Source: Betaproteobacteria bacterium
GTDB taxonomy: Bacteria; Bdellovibrionota_B; Oligoflexia; Silvanigrellales; Silvanigrellaceae
Assembly (NCBI GenBank): GCA_016868315.1
Contig: VGHE01000010.1
Span: forward strand, 35,160-99,159
Direction of reading: 5' to 3'
Length of the DNA: 64,000 bases
Positions 54,015-62,100 of the stretch are shown here, in pieces (within the stretch, counting starts at the first letter, position 1; each line of letters starts with the position of its first letter). Below the pieces are notes generated by a model. That model did no database searches, was not told the origin of the DNA, and saw nothing but the letters and a program-made list of their open reading frames with translations. A program made the translations under genes and the position numbers.

Positions 54015-54048
54015 AAAACCGCCGCCCCGAGAAAACCAGGGGCGGCGG
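54015..54048 (-). terminator. Strong rho-independent terminator
   Basis: A perfect ten-pair GC stem: CCGCCGCCCC (54019-54028) with GGGGCGGCGG (54039-54048) around a ten-base loop. Four A at 54015-54018 give a T run on the minus strand, so it ends the protease transcript before the GHKL gene begins at 53996. Confidence 0.8.
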
Positions 54049-54078
54049 TCTCTACTCTCTGATTTTCACAAAGGCGGA

Positions 54079-54978
54079 TCAGTTTTTCAATGTCAAACGT
54101 GAACGGAACCAGCACGTCGGACGCAGTCCGAAGGACTTGGCGTCAAGCTCGGTGCAGGAATATTTTGCCGATTCCTCTTCCGATTGAATGCTGTTTTGGC
54201 CGCGTGGGTTTTTCTTTCCAGGAATGAGCATGAAGTCATATGGCTTGCCGCACAGAGCTCCTTGGAAATACGTATCGAGGCGGCACTGCGCTGCTGGATG
54301 GCTGTCTGCAGTGCGTGAAACTTTCTTTGTATCTGGGGTATCGAAGCGGGGCTCAGCAGAGCTTCCAAGTTTCGAAAGCAGGTTGGCAAGCGAGAAGCCC
54401 GCTGCTGCAGTTCGGTAGCACAGGTCGCGGTCATCCTGACCGACGTATGCCTCGTCGCACTTGCTTCTTTCGAAATCGCCCACCTGCGAGCGGAATTGTG
54501 CGTTGACGTCTTTTTGCTCTCCCCAAATACGACGCGCGCAGGTGTGGGTTGCGAAATAATCGGATTGACCCTCATTTGCAGCCCAACTTGTACCCTTTAA
54601 AGGGAATCCAGCGAAGTGGTGACCCAACTCATGGCACACGACCATGGCAAAGCCGTCTGCTGTGACTTCAGAACGACGCGCCAAGCCGCCGTACATGTTG
54701 ATGATCCAAGTGTTGCCCATCTGCTGCGCAGACGCGTTCACTGTGGAGTTCGACCACAAAGCGTTTACTTTGATGTTCGCTTTGTATTTTGCAGCTAGTT
54801 CTTGGTAGTGCTTCACAACACCGTCGATAATCTCTTTGAACTCTTCCTCTGTCATGTTGGCAATCATGCCTAGGTTGTCTTCAAGATGGAGGTCGTTTGG
54901 TGGTAAAATCGATGCCTGCGCCCATGAGGAGACTCCAACGAGAAGGCTGGCGGACAGAAGACGGGTCTTGACGTTCAT
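54079..54978 (-). CDS. Secreted HExxH metallopeptidase, M48-like
   Basis: A 299-residue exported zinc peptidase. ATG 54978 follows GAGGAA; an earlier ATG at 54996 gives six extra residues. The signal peptide ends near SSWAQAS. The zinc site is His116-Glu-Leu-Gly-His in VVCHELGHHFAG, and about 20 residues on comes EGQSDYFA, an E-x-x-x-D as in M48. Three Cys pairs follow (HTCARRIW, RSKCDEAY, DLCYRT; AQCRLDT, ALCGK). Target unknown. The gene is monocistronic, with its own terminator. Confidence 0.82.
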   Translation of the reverse strand: MNVKTRLLSASLLVGVSSWAQASILPPNDLHLEDNLGMIANMTEEEFKEIIDGVVKHYQELAAKYKANIKVNALWSNSTVNASAQQMGNTWIINMYGGLARRSEVTADGFAMVVCHELGHHFAGFPLKGTSWAANEGQSDYFATHTCARRIWGEQKDVNAQFRSQVGDFERSKCDEAYVGQDDRDLCYRTAAAGFSLANLLSKLGSSAEPRFDTPDTKKVSRTADSHPAAQCRLDTYFQGALCGKPYDFMLIPGKKNPRGQNSIQSEEESAKYSCTELDAKSFGLRPTCWFRSRLTLKN

Positions 54979-55243
54979 GCTTGTTCCTCTGGGCATGGTT
55001 TTTCGGTTGGCTCGTCGACCAAGATGCTCCCCTGGCGACAGGAGGCAAACTCAGCCGAGTCGAGAATTTGACTCCTGCGTAGGGGTGTTTATTTCTTGGT
55101 CATTTTTATTCTTTGGTGCCTCTAAATTTGTCAGTAGAGGCTTAGGTTTTAATTTTTCTAAGTAATTGTGACGCCTTAGATTTGGCCTTGGAGTTGCTTA
55201 GCCGATGCGTGTCAGGCGCATTCGGTCGCGTCGAGGAGGGTCT

Positions 55244-55996
55244 ATGTTCGCCAAAGCTGCTCAAGTGAGATTGTCGCTCGGATTGGTTGCTGCTGCTTCC
55301 GTACTGTTACCTCAGGTGGCTTTTGCGCGCGGAGAGCGGGTCATGGGTGCTGCAAGTGAAGGCGCCACCTTGCGTGTCCAATACATAGAGAAAATGGAGC
55401 GGCTTGATCGCGAGCGCAAACAGTGTCGCACCGACATTGAATCAATTGTAAATCCTCAGCTGGGTTTGATGGATGAACTCGGAATCGCTGGGCGTCACGG
55501 GCCAACACGTTCTGTTCAGGATGAGGCGAAGCTTCAGGCTGATGCGCAACGTTTACAGCAGCTGCAGGTCGATTTGCTGCGACTCGGTAAACTGGTGAAT
55601 CAACCTCAAAACGGCAAAGACGATGCAGCGCTGCTGCGCAATATGCATGCCTTCGAGCAACGCATGCGTGAATATATGTCGACTCAGAAACGTTTTGATA
55701 ACCGTGCGCAGACTCTCGTTAGCCGCTCTGAAAGCGCCGTGACCAATTTTGTTCCGTTCGCGAAAGCACTTCTCCAGATGAAACGCTCTGAGGCCTGCCA
55801 GGGAATATGGCAAGATTTGCGCCCGAATTTGCCCTTGAATATGGAGCAGGCGGTACTTAAAAACAGGAACCGCATCAAAACTCAGGTCGCGAGCCTGAAG
55901 CAGAACCACAAGAATTTCGAAGTCGCAGCGACCCGGCTGATGGAGAGGTTTAAACCTGCACGCGCCGTTGCTGTGGAGGATATCTCCGACCTCTAA
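55244..55996 (+). CDS. Secreted coiled-coil protein
   Basis: A 250-residue exported protein. ATG 55244 follows GAGGAGGG by a few nt. The signal peptide (SLGLVAAASVLLPQVAFA) is cleaved near residue 30. Most of the mature chain is charged helix with heptad spacing (YIEKMERLDRERKQCRTDIES, QRLQQLQVDLLRLGKLVNQ, HAFEQRMREYMSTQKRFDN), ending with MERFKPARAVAVEDISDL. Two Cys (QCRTD, EACQGIW) could link. Possibly a periplasmic chaperone or spacer; family unknown. The long hairpin lies just past its stop. Confidence 0.68.
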   Translation: MFAKAAQVRLSLGLVAAASVLLPQVAFARGERVMGAASEGATLRVQYIEKMERLDRERKQCRTDIESIVNPQLGLMDELGIAGRHGPTRSVQDEAKLQADAQRLQQLQVDLLRLGKLVNQPQNGKDDAALLRNMHAFEQRMREYMSTQKRFDNRAQTLVSRSESAVTNFVPFAKALLQMKRSEACQGIWQDLRPNLPLNMEQAVLKNRNRIKTQVASLKQNHKNFEVAATRLMERFKPARAVAVEDISDL

Positions 55997-56024
55997 TTAA
56001 GCTGAAGTTTCGGCAAGAAAAGAA

Positions 56025-56082
56025 GCATGCCAATGCATTGCGGCACACTGGTGAAACGGTGTGCCGCAATGCATTGACATGC
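56025..56082. repeat. Very long hairpin between convergent genes
   Basis: A 24-base left arm (56025-56048) pairs with a 24-base right arm (59-82 of the same hundred) with one mismatch (C56030 against A56077) around a ten-base loop, TGGTGAAACG. No T run follows on either strand. It fills the gap between the coiled-coil gene stop and the YciB-like gene stop and may block transcription from both sides or bind a protein. No second copy was seen in this window. Confidence 0.85.
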
Positions 56083-56107
56083 AAATGTGAGTGTCTAGGA
56101 AAATGAA

Positions 56108-56656
56108 TTAAACGAGCATGCAAACCAAAACCGCACCCAGCAGAAGTGGATATCCGGCAAGCCGAACCGCCGTCCAAGTCCAGGTGCTTTTTTTTAAAGC
56201 AGCCCACCCGACCCACACCGCATGCAGTAGCAGCACGTAAATGAGGATGTGTGAAATCAATGACAACTTCTCGAGAATCGGTGGGCTGACGAGGAAACCC
56301 TGCTGTTCGGGGGACATGAGTTTATCCATGGCCGGCGCCCACCTCACCAGGAAGGGGACGCTCCAGATTTGGAATCCGGCCAACAAAAGTGCACTCAGAA
56401 CGTTCACAACCACCGGCTGAAACTTGAACCAAATGCCATTATTTAGGTGGAGCGAGATGAGGCCTAAGATTACGAAAAACACAGGTTCAATCAATGAAAT
56501 GGGGTCGAATTTACCAAGCAAAATCCAATGGGCAACAAACACCCCCAGCGACAGCGCTATAGCTACAATCACACCCGTCCTGAGACCCGCCATGGCATCA
56601 GCGATTGCAAAAGCAAATATGGGGATGAGAGCCAGCAGCAAGAGAGTCAGCGACAT
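56108..56656 (-). CDS. YciB/septation-like membrane protein
   Basis: A 182-residue inner-membrane protein with five or six helices. Its pattern LPIFAFAIAD, an early hydrophobic hairpin, then EPVFFVILGLISLHLNNGIWFKFQPVVVNVLSALLLAG matches the YciB/IspZ family, where a conserved Lys-x-x-P follows F-I-K; here it is WFKFQP. The C-terminal half (LIYVLLLHAVWVGWAAL) is less similar. Proposed role: septation or membrane potential maintenance, as in E. coli YciB. Name is tentative. Confidence 0.55.
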   Translation of the reverse strand: MSLTLLLLALIPIFAFAIADAMAGLRTGVIVAIALSLGVFVAHWILLGKFDPISLIEPVFFVILGLISLHLNNGIWFKFQPVVVNVLSALLLAGFQIWSVPFLVRWAPAMDKLMSPEQQGFLVSPPILEKLSLISHILIYVLLLHAVWVGWAALKKSTWTWTAVRLAGYPLLLGAVLVCMLV

Positions 56657-56712
56657 GGGAGCAATTCATCCTTTGTTCAAAAGCTTCCTCTGAGTTCGAA
56701 AAACAGACGCCT

Positions 56713-56741
56713 TTGACTTGATCATTCACGGAACCTACCAG
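56713..56741 (+). promoter_or_regulatory. Candidate glnS promoter
   Basis: TTGACT (56713-56718), five of six consensus bases, is followed 17 bases later by TACCAG (56736-56741), three of six. It lies about 65 bases before the glnS ATG, which has only a weak ribosome site. Confidence 0.35.
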
Positions 56742-56806
56742 ACATTGAAAGTAAACACCCGCCCTGCGGGGGGATATTTCTGAATGCATTACTTAAGAGC
56801 AAGACA

Positions 56807-58498
56807 ATGAATACACCCACAGCTGATTCGACCAAACCCAGCAACTTCATCCGCCAGATTATCGACGAAGATCGCGCCTCCGGTAAAAACCAGGGTCGCG
56901 TTGTGACCCGTTTTCCGCCCGAGCCGAACGGATATTTGCACCTCGGACACGCGAAATCGATTTGTCTGAATTTTGGTCTTGCGCGCGATTACCAGGGGAT
57001 TTGTCACTTGCGGATGGACGACACGAATCCCACTAAAGAGGAGCAGGAGTACGTCGACGCCATCAAGGCGGATGTGCGTTGGCTTGGCTTTGATTGGCAG
57101 GATAAGTTCTTTCACGCCTCAGACTACTTCGAAAAACTCCATGACTTTGCAGTTGAACTTATTAAGTTGGGGCGAGCCTATGTGTGTGAGCTGAGCGCAG
57201 AGCAAATGCGTGAATACCGTGGCACGCTCACTCAGCCTGGCAAGGAAAGCCCGTTCCGCGCCCGCACTGTGGAGGAGAACCTCGCTTTGTTTGCAGCAAT
57301 GCGTAAAGGTGAGTTTCCTGACAACAGCAGAACCTTGCGCCTCAAAATCGACATGAACTCATCGAATATCAACATGCGCGATCCTGTGATCTATCGTATC
57401 CGTCGTGCTCATCATCAGCGCACGGGCGATACTTGGTGTATCTATCCGATGTACGACTATGCGCATTGTCTCTCAGATATGCTTGAGGGCATCACCCATT
57501 CTATTTGTACGCTTGAATTCGAGGATCATCGTCCTCTGTACGATTGGATTCTCGATACCTTGAAAACCGCATGTCATCCTCAACAAATTGAGTTTGCACG
57601 CTTGAATTGCGAATTCACCATGATGAGCAAGCGCCGCTTGCTGGAGTTGGTGGAAGGCAAACACGTGGAAGGCTGGGATGACCCGCGCATGCCTACTATT
57701 TCAGGTATCCGCCGCCGAGGTATTACCCCACAGGCTATCCGCAACTTTGCCGAACGCGTGGGAGTGACAAAGAAGAACACGACCATCGAAATTGAACTTT
57801 TTGAAACCACCGTGCGCGAAGATCTCGATGAAAATTGTGCGCGAGCTATGGCCGTTCTCAAGCCAGTCAAGGTGGTCTTGACCAACCTCCCCGAGAACCA
57901 CGAAGAGTGGCTCGATTGTTCTTGGCATCCCAAGAAGCCCGAGATGGGTTCCCGCAAAGTTGGTTTTTCGCGCGTTGTTTATGTGGAACAGGACGACTTT
58001 ATGGAGAATCCGCCAAAGGGTTTTCATCGCCTCGTTCCTGGGGGAGAGGTGCGTTTGAGGCACGTGGGCATCATCAAATGCGAAGAAGTTATTAAAGACT
58101 CCTCTGGGCAAGTGATTGCGCTGCACTGTACTTTGGATCCGGATTCACGCACCGGCATGCCCGGCTCGAATCGGAAGGTGAAAGGCACCATTCACTGGGT
58201 GAGTGATAAACATTCTTTCGCAGCAACTGCGCGCCTCTACGACCGACTCTTCACAGTTCCCAATCCAGCCGACATCGATGACTGGAAAGCGAAGCTCAAT
58301 CCTCAGAGCCTCGAGCTCGTGGGCACTTGTTTGGTGGAGTCGAGCCTCAAGGGCGCTGAAGCAATGAGCCGCTATCAGTTTGAACGGGTCGGTTATTTCT
58401 GCGTGGACAACGCATCCGCGCAGCAAGCGCGGCCTGTGTTCAACCGCATTATCACACTCCGAGATACGTGGGCCAAAGCTCAAGGAACGGCCGTGTGA
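56807..58498 (+). CDS. glnS: Glutaminyl-tRNA synthetase
   Basis: Class I synthetase for tRNA-Gln. TRFPPEPNGYLHLGHAKS contains the HIGH motif, FTMMSKRRL the KMSKS equivalent, and FGLARDYQGICHLRMDDTNP is typical of GlnRS rather than GltX (the equivalent in GluRS has a discriminating Arg in a different context). Length 563 is normal. Its presence means Gln-tRNA is made directly, so an amidotransferase need not serve tRNA-Gln. The next gene starts inside the glnS stop. Confidence 0.96.
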   Translation: MNTPTADSTKPSNFIRQIIDEDRASGKNQGRVVTRFPPEPNGYLHLGHAKSICLNFGLARDYQGICHLRMDDTNPTKEEQEYVDAIKADVRWLGFDWQDKFFHASDYFEKLHDFAVELIKLGRAYVCELSAEQMREYRGTLTQPGKESPFRARTVEENLALFAAMRKGEFPDNSRTLRLKIDMNSSNINMRDPVIYRIRRAHHQRTGDTWCIYPMYDYAHCLSDMLEGITHSICTLEFEDHRPLYDWILDTLKTACHPQQIEFARLNCEFTMMSKRRLLELVEGKHVEGWDDPRMPTISGIRRRGITPQAIRNFAERVGVTKKNTTIEIELFETTVREDLDENCARAMAVLKPVKVVLTNLPENHEEWLDCSWHPKKPEMGSRKVGFSRVVYVEQDDFMENPPKGFHRLVPGGEVRLRHVGIIKCEEVIKDSSGQVIALHCTLDPDSRTGMPGSNRKVKGTIHWVSDKHSFAATARLYDRLFTVPNPADIDDWKAKLNPQSLELVGTCLVESSLKGAEAMSRYQFERVGYFCVDNASAQQARPVFNRIITLRDTWAKAQGTAV

Positions 58499-59181
58499 TC
58501 TGCGCTCGTTTGATTTTCTTTAGGGCAGTGAGCGTTGCGTTGCTGCTGCTGTGTGAGTCTGGCAGTCATTGCGCGTTGGCTCAATCGGCACAGCCGGCTC
58601 AATCGGCACAGCCGGCTCAATCGGCACAGCTGGCGAATGATTGGCGTGAAACTCTCAATGACGATGGTATCCAGGTCTACAAGAGAACGCGCCTCGGAAG
58701 TGCGTACGAGGAGGTTCGTGCGCTCGCGCGCTTATCAGCCCGAGTCGACGACTTTATCCCGTTTTTTACCGAGCCTGCTCAATACAAGCGCTGGGTTTAC
58801 GGCACGGTTGAAAGCGGTCTTGTGAGTCGAACCCAACCCTTCGACTTCACTTTTAAGGGTGTCTTCAAAATCCCGTGGCCCTTTGAAAACCGTGAACTCA
58901 TCAGCCGTGTTGAAATTGAGCGCAAACCTGATGGAAGTGCTCTGACGGCGAAACTGAATCATGCCGACTCCCGTGCAGCCGTCACTTCGGGCTGCGTTCG
59001 TGTTTCTCATTTTGAGAGTCTGTGGCAGGTCAAGCAAGAGGATGCCAAAACAGTCAATTTCAGGATTGAGATGTACGTTGAGCCTGGAGGTCAATTGCCG
59101 CCGTTCATTGTGAACCTTGTGCTCTCGCGGATTCAGCTCTGGTCTATTAAAAACCTCAAGCGCGAGATTGCTCTGCGTTAA
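58495..59181 (+). CDS. Secreted START-domain-like lipid-binding protein
   Basis: A 228-residue exported protein. GTG 58495 overlaps the glnS stop (GTGA) and follows AAGGA by 8 nt, so it is coupled to glnS. A signal peptide (FFRAVSVALLLLCESGSHCALA) leads into three six-residue repeats AQSAQP and then a START/SRPBCC-like fold (DDGIQVYKRTRLGSAYEEVRA, ARVDDFIPFFTEPAQYKRWVYG, KIPWPFENRELISRVE, VNFRIEMYVEPGGQLPPFIVN). START domains hold a lipid or other hydrophobic ligand. Its final codons share TTAA with the next gene's stop on the other strand. Confidence 0.82.
   Translation: MICARLIFFRAVSVALLLLCESGSHCALAQSAQPAQSAQPAQSAQLANDWRETLNDDGIQVYKRTRLGSAYEEVRALARLSARVDDFIPFFTEPAQYKRWVYGTVESGLVSRTQPFDFTFKGVFKIPWPFENRELISRVEIERKPDGSALTAKLNHADSRAAVTSGCVRVSHFESLWQVKQEDAKTVNFRIEMYVEPGGQLPPFIVNLVLSRIQLWSIKNLKREIALR
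58579..58632 (+). repeat. Three tandem 18-base repeats
   Basis: Three direct copies of GCTCAATCGGCACAGCCG, the last with one change (CTG for CCG), encode AQSAQP twice and AQSAQL. They sit just after the signal peptide. Copy number can vary without a frameshift, as the unit is a multiple of three. Confidence 0.9.
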
Positions 59182-62100
59182 CCAGCAAGCGGCAGCCCAT
59201 GGTACTCTGCCTTGTTCTGGTTGCGCTCAGCTTGCCAGCGGAACATGTACACCGTGACGTCGTCTTCAAGTGCCTGTTGCTGAGCTGCAGTTCTAACAAG
59301 GTGCGCGAGATCTTCCACACAAATGGATGGCTCTTGGCTTGCTTGTATAGATTTGCGGAGGTTTCTTGAGCTGAGAATCGGTTTTCCATCGCATATGTTT
59401 TCAACCAGCCCGTCTGTGTAAAGAAAAATGCTGTCACCCGGGGAAAGTGTATGCTTTGCAAATCCAAAGGCAGGTGTCTCCGAGAATCCAAGCAGAGAAC
59501 CACTACAAGGCAGGGCGCTAACTCGACCCTCATGAGCGCTGTAAACGTAGGGAGGTGGGTGTCCAGCATTCACCATACCCAACTCACCTGTTTTTAAATC
59601 CAAGCATACAAAGCTCATCGTCATGAAGCGCTGACTTCGTGCTCCAGCACTGAATACTGCAAAATTTGCGATCTCTGCTAACTCTTTTAAGCTTTCCTCG
59701 AGACCGAGAAGGTCACCGCGTGCGCGCTCAAAATCCCTCTTGAGATGCGACTGTATGGCTCCACTGACCACGGCTGTCAGCATCGCCGAGGGTAGACCAT
59801 GTCCTGTGACGTCGCCAACGAAAGCATACAGACGGTCGTGTGCGGCATCGAAGTGATGGTGAAACCAATCGCCTCCCGTTTGCGATGCTGGCTCGTAAAA
59901 ATAGGAAATTTCGAGCGAAGGAACTTCGATACTGTTTGGCAAAAGCGCGTTCTGCATGAGTCGAGCGGCATTGAGCTCTGCATCGAGACGAGCCTTTTCT
60001 TCTTTGGCGTTCAGGAGGATGAAGTTCTGATAGGTGATCGCAGCCTGCGAGGCGAGGGGAGAAACCACTCGCTGTGACCGTGCATCAAAGTACTCGTTGA
60101 CCTCGACGTTAGCGAGGTAGCAGTATCCGTAAATCTTTTCCTTAAAGGGCAGGGGCACAACCATCGCCGAACCATCGCAGGCCGGGTGCGGAGTGCGCCA
60201 AGCCGTAGGCCGAATACGTGGTTCGCGCTTGACCTCCTGTGCACACTTTTCAAGAAACCATTTATCGATTCCTGATGCAGGATTGACTGATTCGCCGACC
60301 TCCTCGAGCAGACAGCCACGCGTGCGCACAGGCTTCAGGTTTTCACCTTCGTAAAGAAACAAAGCTCCCACTCGCGCGCCGGTGCTGTGGCACATTGCAT
60401 CCAGAACGGCATCGAGGAACGGCTCTTTTTCATTGAGCGCACTCAGGTTCAAGAAAATCTGGAGCAGCGACTCAATCTCGACACGGTGCCGCATGACCTC
60501 TGTCTTCGAGCTGCGGTTGCTGCTTTGGCTGCTAAAAGTAGGACCGACTGCGGGCGAGCGGGTCGAACGTCCCGAGTTGCTTGAGTGCTTTTGTGTCGTG
60601 AAAGATTCAGCAAGCATTTGCGAGCGCAAAATCCCACGGTCACACCTGTCGACGTAAAATAGATATTGCCGTTCGGAGAAATACTCACGGCACATGCGGT
60701 AAACTATTCCGGCATATTCCGGATCATCGTCGACAATCATGCTGGCAAAGTTCATGCGGAGTTCATGGGTGATGGCAGGTAAGCGATGATAGTGTGCTTT
60801 TTCAATACCTTTTTGCGCGAACCAGCGCCCCAAAATGCGAGCACCAGAACGATACAGTAGCTCACCTGTCACAAAACACGTCTTGGGAAGAAGGAGCCGC
60901 GCCGAGAAAATTTGATTGACCCAAGCCAGCGCAAGCGGTGGTAGGGCCGCCCACGGGCGATTGAGTCGCACATAACACAGTGCAAGAATCACAGGTACAA
61001 AGATGCAATACGACACCCTGTGTGCATGCCGCACGACAATGCGGAATGCCTCCTGGAGATAGGGAAGAGCAGATTGTGGATCCTCGCGCAGAATGTTCAG
61101 TTCACCCAGCGAGAGATGTGCATAACATGAGTCGATGGTGTCGAAGCCATCGGCGCGAATCGCCTGTCCAGCTTCCGCAACAATTTTTTCATATTTTTCG
61201 AGTTCTTCCTGGTTCTTTGTGAGCAAATGATGCCGCAAAACTGCATCTAGGATGGTTGGGGTTTGTTTGATTCTGAAGATGAGATTGGTATAGCGCGATA
61301 GAAGTGCGTAAGTCTCACCGTTGCCGAGCCCGTATTCGTCCATGTGGATCAGACCTTGCATGGTCAGAACCCGCCAGAATGACTCGCCGGCTGTTTCCAA
61401 TGTTTCCAGCGCTTGGACGTGTTTGCTGTGTGATTCGCGCAGTCGTGCGCGTGGAAACTCATTCAAGTAGCCCCAGGTGAAAAGCAGGAACGAGCGCGCA
61501 ATCGGGTCTGGATGTTGCTCGAAATACTGAAGCGAGCTTCTATAAATTCGGTTTGATATTTTTGCGATTCCAAAAACGCCCGCAACAACACCCCAATATC
61601 CTATGATCATAGCGCGGTGCTTGCAGGGTTCGTGCCGCAGTAAGGTTAGGGTATAGCGCATCTGATTGCTTACGGCACAAACTGGCCGTGAGAAGAACAA
61701 AGCGACTTGTATATTCACGAGCAGTTTGAAGAAGATTTCGTCTTGTTGTGTTTGGAATTTCTTTTCGGCCTTTCCAAAAAGTCGCCACCATGCCAAGCCC
61801 ACTGCAAAGGGAATGAGCAGGGCAAAAATCATCAAGAGTGATTTGCCTTCGCTTGTGTCGATTTTCCGCTTGAGAAGTTGAACCCCTTGTATGCCAGCTT
61901 CAAGGCTGTCGCGGTAGCGAAACAAAGTCAGGTTACACTCACAAAGTTTGCCCAAAATTTCCGTTTTATGAAGATCAATCTTTATATAATCAAGCAGACT
62001 GGTGTACAGATCGACTGCACCAACAGGATCTTCATTGAGCACACGTGCGTCTGCAAGAAGTTCGCTGATGAGTATGAATTCGTTGAGCACCTGTGGATTT

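Noticed and set aside
56758-56770. CCCGC-CCT-GCGGG hairpin before glnS
   Set aside because: Five pairs, no T run; could be chance in a GC-rich stretch.
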